10,204 nt of DNA from Bacteroidota bacterium. Lineage in GTDB: Bacteria; Bacteroidota; Bacteroidia; Chitinophagales; Saprospiraceae. The position numbers and the translations under genes were made by a program. Shown in pieces: positions 6,672 through 10,204 of this stretch. Location: assembly GCA_018969455.1 (NCBI GenBank), contig JAGWYI010000103.1:1-10204 (forward strand). The letters run 5' to 3'. How positions within the stretch are numbered: position 1 is the first letter of the stretch; every line of letters begins with the position of its first letter. Below the pieces are notes generated by a model. The model had not been told where the DNA came from, did not search any database, and saw only the letters and a program-made list of their open reading frames with translations.

Positions 6672-7664
6672 ATGGACGAGCCTTCCAAACGAAATCCGGG
6701 CTGGCAAAGCGCCCTCCGCATCGGAAGTTATCATTTTCCCGCTACGTTTTTCCTGGTGCTGGGCGCCATGATCTTGTCATTGTGGGTTTTGCCACCCTTG
6801 TTTTTTGTGTTTGGAACAGGCTGGTTTGCGCCATTTTTCTGGACAATGGTGCTGTTTTCGACTTTATTGTTGTTTCGCCATCGCTTCGTTGGCCATTTGT
6901 ACAAAAACCCGCTTTCCGATGGTGATTCGGCCTTGCTGGAGTATCTGGTACAACAGAACACCCATAGCCACAGTGCAGAGGAAGACATGGAACTCGAATT
7001 ACTGGAAAATGCGCTGCACCTCAAACAGGTGCGTGCGCAGGATTGTATGGCCCCTCGTCCTGAAATTGTATTTGTTGACGTTTCCGATCCGGTCGAAACG
7101 CTCAGGCAAAAATTTGTCGAAAGCAGCTTGTCGCGCATTCTGATTGTAGATGGGGAACTCGACAAGGTACTGGGTTATGCCCATGTGCAACATTTATTTG
7201 CACATCCAGCAGACATCCGAAGCATCATCATGCCCATCACCTTTGTCCCCGAAAGCATCCCGGTAAATGAGTTGATGAATAAATTTATAAAAAATCGGAC
7301 CAATATTGCCTGCGTAGTGGATGAATATGGGAGCCTGGCCGGTTTGGTTACCTTGGAAGATGCGCTCGAGCAATTATTCGGAGAAATAGACGACGAGCAC
7401 GATCAAGAAGAATTTATTGCGGTACAGATCAATGAAAACGAATATTTATTCTCTGGCAGACTGGAAATTGCCTATCTGAATTCACTCTATCCCAAACTGA
7501 ATCTGCCTGAAGGTGAATACAATACCTTGTCGGGTTATGTAGTCCTTTCGGCTCAAACCATTCCCGAACAAGGCGCCCGCATAGAATTGGATGGGAAGCT
7601 TTTTATTTTGGAATTGGTGAGCGATCGAAAAATTGAGACCCTTCGGGTATTATTGCCGGCATAG
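6672..7664 (+). CDS. CNNM/CorC-like protein with CBS pair, shortened membrane domain
   Basis: This 330-residue protein ends in the standard arrangement of the hemolysin-C/CorC/CNNM family. A linker ELLENALHLKQVRAQDCMAPRPEIVFVD (109-136) leads into CBS domain 1 (to about 180). CBS domain 2 (about 188-238) contains the hallmark VVDEYGSLAGLVTLEDALEQLFGEIDDEHD (215-244). A CorC_HlyC transporter-associated domain covers about 247-328. These CBS pairs bind adenine nucleotides, and several family members are linked to Mg2+ or other cation export. The N-terminus is odd. A full family member begins with a DUF21/CNNM membrane domain of roughly 180-200 residues, whereas here only about 90 residues precede the linker, with two hydrophobic segments (24-46 and 51-69). 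The frame is open and the start lies 8 nt after lptC, so this looks like the natural form rather than a truncation artefact. Ion transport should not be assumed. Confidence 0.88.
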   Translation: MDEPSKRNPGWQSALRIGSYHFPATFFLVLGAMILSLWVLPPLFFVFGTGWFAPFFWTMVLFSTLLLFRHRFVGHLYKNPLSDGDSALLEYLVQQNTHSHSAEEDMELELLENALHLKQVRAQDCMAPRPEIVFVDVSDPVETLRQKFVESSLSRILIVDGELDKVLGYAHVQHLFAHPADIRSIIMPITFVPESIPVNELMNKFIKNRTNIACVVDEYGSLAGLVTLEDALEQLFGEIDDEHDQEEFIAVQINENEYLFSGRLEIAYLNSLYPKLNLPEGEYNTLSGYVVLSAQTIPEQGARIELDGKLFILELVSDRKIETLRVLLPA

Positions 7665-7694
7665 CGCGAATGTTGCACTTATTTATCATAAGCG

Positions 7695-7736
7695 GGCGCT
7701 TGGCGCGTTAATATCAGCAAGGCATTCCCAAGCGCC
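7695..7736 (+). repeat. Perfect 9-bp inverted repeat just upstream of the patatin gene
   Basis: GGCGCTTGG at 7695-7703 is exactly complementary to CCAAGCGCC at 7728-7736, with a 24-nt loop. The right arm ends 7 nt before the chosen ATG at 7744. It occupies the 79-nt spacer between the CBS protein and the patatin gene. It has no U-tract directly after the stem, so a classical terminator is unlikely. An RNA hairpin affecting translation start, or a protein-binding site, are alternatives. Confidence 0.5.
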
Positions 7737-7743
7737 GAATCGT

Positions 7744-9987
7744 ATGTTTTTTCGTAGATTGTATTATTCTTTTCCGGTTCGCCTGATGGTATTGCATGTA
7801 CGCAACCATTTGGTGATGATTGCGATATGGATATTTTTAGGCTTGCTTTCAACGGGTTTGCTGGGCAAGTTTTTCGGCATGCACTACCTGATGCTCACGC
7901 CGGAATACCTGGGAGAGGTCAATTTTTGGAGTTTTTTCATCACGGGTGCGGCTTTTGGGGCATTCGTAATGATTTGGAATCTGACCACTTATCTTTTGTG
8001 CGCCAGTCGTTTCCCATTTTTGGCTACCCTTGAATCGCCCTTTACCAAATTCAGCATCAACAACAGCCTGATTCCTTTGGCCTTTCTTTCGGCCTGGACG
8101 GCCGCAACTATTTGGTTTCAGGCGCATGATGAATTTACCGGTACAGGCGCAATCATTCGAAATCTGGCGGGTTTTCTGGCCGGCGCCACCACCCTCATTG
8201 TGTTGATTGTTGCGTATTTGTATTTTACAAACAAGGATCTGGTAGCCATTTTGCGGCCCTTGAAGTTGGTACCACAGCCCGGTGGTCGTCTGCTGGCGCC
8301 AGGTCAACGAATCCCAACGCTTTGGGAAATTCGGGTTGGTATAACCCGCTGGCGGGTAGACACTTACCTCACCGAACGCTTGCGCTTGCGCCTGGTGCGC
8401 AGCGTGACGCATTACCACCCGCATATTCTGGAGGCCGTATTCCGACAGAACCACTGGAATGCCGTTTTGGTACAACTGATGGCACTTTTTATGCTCATGG
8501 CCATGAGTTTGTACATGGAGCGCCCCTGGATCCGAATTCCAACGGCTGCCACCATTTTTCTTTTGGCAAGTATGGCCATTGCCGTATTTGGGGCCATCGC
8601 ATTCTGGTTCCGAAAATGGAGCACCGCAGTATTTCTGGGATTGTTGGTCAGCGTCAACATGATCACGGGCCTGGGTTACTTTAACTACAGAAATCGGGCA
8701 TACGGACTAAATTATGATGCCACGTCCCGGCCAGCTTATACCTATGCGGCCCTGGAAAAAATGTGCAGCCGCAGCCAGGTAGAGCGCGATAAACAGGCCA
8801 CCCTGGAAATATTAAATCGCTGGCTGGAAAAAAACCGGCGCGCAGGCATCGCCAAGCCCAAATTGGTATGCTTGTGTGTAAGCGGGGGCGGACTTCGTTC
8901 GGCCTTGTGGACCATTCAGGCACTGCAACAAACAGACAAAAACTTGAAGGGCAAACTTTGGCAGCAAACGGCATTTATCACCGGCGCATCGGGAGGAATG
9001 CTGGGGGCTGCATATTTCCGGGAATTGTACCTGCGGCAACTCCTGGGCGAAAACATTAGCCCATATGATACGATGGGCATAACCGACGTGGGAAAGGATT
9101 TGCTCAATCCGGTATCCTTTGCCATTTTGGCCAATGACATTTTTTATCCTTTGAGCAGTTTTGAATCAGGAAGCTATCGTTACAAAAAAGACAGAGGCTA
9201 TTTATTTGAACGTCAGCTAAATGAGAATTATGAAAATCGGATGAATCATCGTTTGGCATATTATCGAGCGCCTGAAACACAGGCCCAGATTCCCATGATG
9301 GTATTATCGCCATTTATCCTGAATGATTCCAGGCGACTGCTGATAAGCACCCAGGGCGTATCTTACTTGATGAAGCCATCAGGCGCCAGGCAAGTACTGA
9401 ACCAAACCGAGGTTGACGGGGTCGATTTTGGCGCCTTTTTTCACAATCAAGCAAGCGACAGCCTCGCCTTTACCAATGCCTTGCGGATGAACTGTACATT
9501 TCCGCTCATTTTGCCCAATGTTTGGTTGCCCAGCACCCCTTCCCTGGAAATTATGGATGCGGGGGTGCGCGACAATTATGGCCTGGGTTTGGCCACACGC
9601 TTGGTGCATACTTTTCGCGACTGGATACTGGAACATACCAGCGGGGTGGTATTTGTACAAATCCGTTGTTGGGACAAAGTAGATCCTATTGCAGTAAACG
9701 ACAGCAAGGGGATTTTGGAGAGCTTGCTCACACCCGCCACAGCAGCAGGAAATATCACTACCATGCAGGATTACGAACAAGACAATGATGTAGCCCTCTT
9801 GAGTGACGTGTTGGGGAAACAAAAAGTGGATGTCATTCGCTTGATTTATCATCCCGTGCGAAAAAACCGGGCTGCATCTTTGAGTTTGCACTTAAGCAAA
9901 CGCGAAAAAATTGATATTCTGGAGGCTTACCGAGCGGCCGATGTGCAGGCGGGGGTACAGGCTTTGAAGCAAATTTTGGGCAATTAA
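7744..9987 (+). CDS. Patatin-like phospholipase fused to N-terminal multi-pass membrane domain
   Basis: From the ATG at 7744 the protein has 747 residues. An in-frame start at 7633 would overlap the upstream gene and add an unlikely basic leader. Residues 1-315 hold about seven transmembrane helices (near 22-40, 60-86, 108-127, 136-161, 240-258, 265-289, 293-313), with a basic 78-residue loop at 162-239. The C-terminal half is a patatin domain. It has the oxyanion-hole glycines SGGGLRSA (380-387), the nucleophile elbow GASGG with Ser416 (414-418), the block ALRMNCTFPLILP (579-591), and the catalytic-dyad aspartate D605 in MDAGVRDNYG (604-613). Such Ser-Asp enzymes hydrolyse acyl esters of phospholipids or other lipids. 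The dyad motif reads DAG rather than the more common DGG/DGA, but the aspartate is kept. The GGGxRSA form is seen in membrane-linked patatins. The gene may be co-transcribed with the lptC cluster 79 nt upstream. The lipase family call is strong; substrate and topology are inferred. Confidence 0.9.
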   Translation: MFFRRLYYSFPVRLMVLHVRNHLVMIAIWIFLGLLSTGLLGKFFGMHYLMLTPEYLGEVNFWSFFITGAAFGAFVMIWNLTTYLLCASRFPFLATLESPFTKFSINNSLIPLAFLSAWTAATIWFQAHDEFTGTGAIIRNLAGFLAGATTLIVLIVAYLYFTNKDLVAILRPLKLVPQPGGRLLAPGQRIPTLWEIRVGITRWRVDTYLTERLRLRLVRSVTHYHPHILEAVFRQNHWNAVLVQLMALFMLMAMSLYMERPWIRIPTAATIFLLASMAIAVFGAIAFWFRKWSTAVFLGLLVSVNMITGLGYFNYRNRAYGLNYDATSRPAYTYAALEKMCSRSQVERDKQATLEILNRWLEKNRRAGIAKPKLVCLCVSGGGLRSALWTIQALQQTDKNLKGKLWQQTAFITGASGGMLGAAYFRELYLRQLLGENISPYDTMGITDVGKDLLNPVSFAILANDIFYPLSSFESGSYRYKKDRGYLFERQLNENYENRMNHRLAYYRAPETQAQIPMMVLSPFILNDSRRLLISTQGVSYLMKPSGARQVLNQTEVDGVDFGAFFHNQASDSLAFTNALRMNCTFPLILPNVWLPSTPSLEIMDAGVRDNYGLGLATRLVHTFRDWILEHTSGVVFVQIRCWDKVDPIAVNDSKGILESLLTPATAAGNITTMQDYEQDNDVALLSDVLGKQKVDVIRLIYHPVRKNRAASLSLHLSKREKIDILEAYRAADVQAGVQALKQILGN

Positions 9988-10047
9988 TAAGCCGTAAATA
10001 CCCGCTATTGATTGTTTCAAAAGCTTAGCTTTGCAAAAAAGGAGACA

Positions 10048-10071
10048 CCGAACGCGACTTTTCGCGTCCGG
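10048..10071. repeat. Hairpin with 6-bp core plus 3-bp outer stem
   Basis: ACGCGA (10052-10057) pairs perfectly with TCGCGT (10062-10067) around a CTTT loop. After one A/C mismatch the outer CCG (10048-10050) pairs with CGG (10069-10071). It lies about 60 nt after the patatin stop. No T-tract follows on the plus strand, so termination is uncertain. Confidence 0.5.
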
Positions 10072-10089
10072 CGCCAAACCAAACCCTTA

Positions 10090-10123
10090 CTGTTGCGAAC
10101 CGGTATAAAACGGTTCGCAACAG
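10090..10123. repeat. Perfect 13-bp inverted repeat, 8-nt loop
   Basis: CTGTTGCGAACCG (10090-10102) is perfectly complementary to CGGTTCGCAACAG (10111-10123), separated by GTATAAAA. This is the strongest secondary structure in the window. Neither strand has a strong T-run directly after the stem, so it does not look like a textbook Rho-independent terminator. It could still be a bidirectional termination or RNA-stabilising hairpin for the patatin transcript, part of a small RNA, or a dispersed palindromic repeat. Confidence 0.65.
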
Positions 10124-10126
10124 GGG

Positions 10127-10151
10127 CGAGGAATGAATAAAAGCATCCTCG
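10127..10151. repeat. 6-bp inverted repeat, 13-nt loop
   Basis: CGAGGA (10127-10132) is complementary to TCCTCG (10146-10151). The loop begins with an ATG (10133-10135), and the left arm contains a GAGGA that resembles a ribosome-binding site but lies too close to that ATG to be a normal one. It is weak on its own and notable mainly for following the 13-bp hairpin by 3 nt. Confidence 0.3.
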
Positions 10152-10204
10152 ACCGCTGCGCACCTGGAATGATTTTTTGGGAGCAGGTATGGAGTTGGTG
10201 GGTG
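10133..10204 (+). CDS. Doubtful partial ORF open to the right edge
   Basis: An ATG at 10133 opens 24 codons to the window end, encoding a Trp-rich peptide (MNKSILDRC start, WSWWV end). It has no recognisable motif, and its GAGGA is directly against the start codon instead of 5-9 nt away. It is listed only because a gene could begin here and continue outside the window. A chance ORF is more likely. Confidence 0.12.
   Translation, partial: MNKSILDRCAPGMIFWEQVWSWWV

Larger units (their letters stand above)
9988..10204. other. Intergenic tail with clustered hairpins, no supported gene
   Basis: No convincing gene is seen in these 217 bases. Three inverted repeats follow one another between 10048 and 10151 and are listed separately. 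On the minus strand all three frames enter from the right edge and stay open for long stretches (to TGA at 10019-10017 in one frame). This could mean the end of a convergent gene, but no frame resembles a known protein and the three frames are about equally plausible. The stretch 9988-10047 holds only weak self-complementarity around AAGCTTAGCTT and an A-run. Confidence 0.5.

Noticed and set aside
7633..7743. Upstream in-frame extension of the patatin gene
   Set aside because: It overlaps the end of the CBS/CorC gene and runs through the inverted repeat. The added residues are basic and non-family-like, and the ATG at 7744 gives a normal membrane-protein start.
10018..10034. Possible terminator at CAAAAGCTTAGCTTTG after the patatin stop
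   Set aside because: The arms are imperfect and nearly touch, leaving no workable loop, and the following run is A rather than T on the plus strand.
10017..10204. Minus-strand frame open from the right edge to TGA at 10019-10017, possibly the end of a convergent gene
   Set aside because: All three minus frames are similarly open, the translation shows no family signature, and it would run through three hairpins. It cannot be supported without sequence to the right.

Overview
The window looks like ordinary chromosomal DNA from a member of the phylum Bacteroidota, perhaps near Saprospiraceae or Chitinophagales, though the order-level guess is weak. Three observations support this. Most start codons lack a strong Shine-Dalgarno. 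The divergent intergenic region carries a TAnnTTTG-type -7 promoter element. The gene content also fits: an LptC predicted to be a lipoprotein followed by a CBS/CorC protein, a secreted Asp-box protein, and a Gat-like acyltransferase with an HX5D motif. Base composition is near balanced. I see no rRNA, tRNA, CRISPR array, insertion sequence or integrase.

Left half (1-5446, all minus strand). Read in the direction of transcription, the order is: a membrane-bound PlsC-type acyltransferase (5446-4082), a class V PLP-dependent enzyme (4078-2885), an M29 metallo-aminopeptidase (2900-1797), an extended SDR reductase of the dihydroflavonol-reductase type (1743-721), and the N-terminal two hundred-odd residues of a secreted Asp-box (BNR-like) protein that runs off the left edge (655-1). 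The first three are packed with a 3-nt gap and then a 16-nt overlap, so they are very likely one operon. The last two follow after gaps of 53 and 65 nt and may or may not be on the same transcript.

Right half (5573-9987, all plus strand). A small multi-pass membrane protein of unknown function is followed at 14 nt by an LptC-like lipoprotein (LPS export) and 8 nt later by a CBS-pair/CorC-domain protein with an unusually short membrane region. After a 79-nt spacer holding a perfect 9-bp inverted repeat comes a 747-residue patatin-like phospholipase fused to about seven transmembrane helices. The theme of both divergent arms is cell-envelope and lipid metabolism (acyltransferase, LPS transport, phospholipase), but no pathway linking all of them can be read from the sequence.

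Right end (9988-10204). This is probably non-coding and holds three successive inverted repeats, one of them a perfect 13-bp stem. It is the least explained part of the window. I found no convincing new multi-gene system. The best leads are this hairpin cluster, the reduced CNNM/CorC protein next to lptC, and the predicted periplasmic orientation of the patatin domain.
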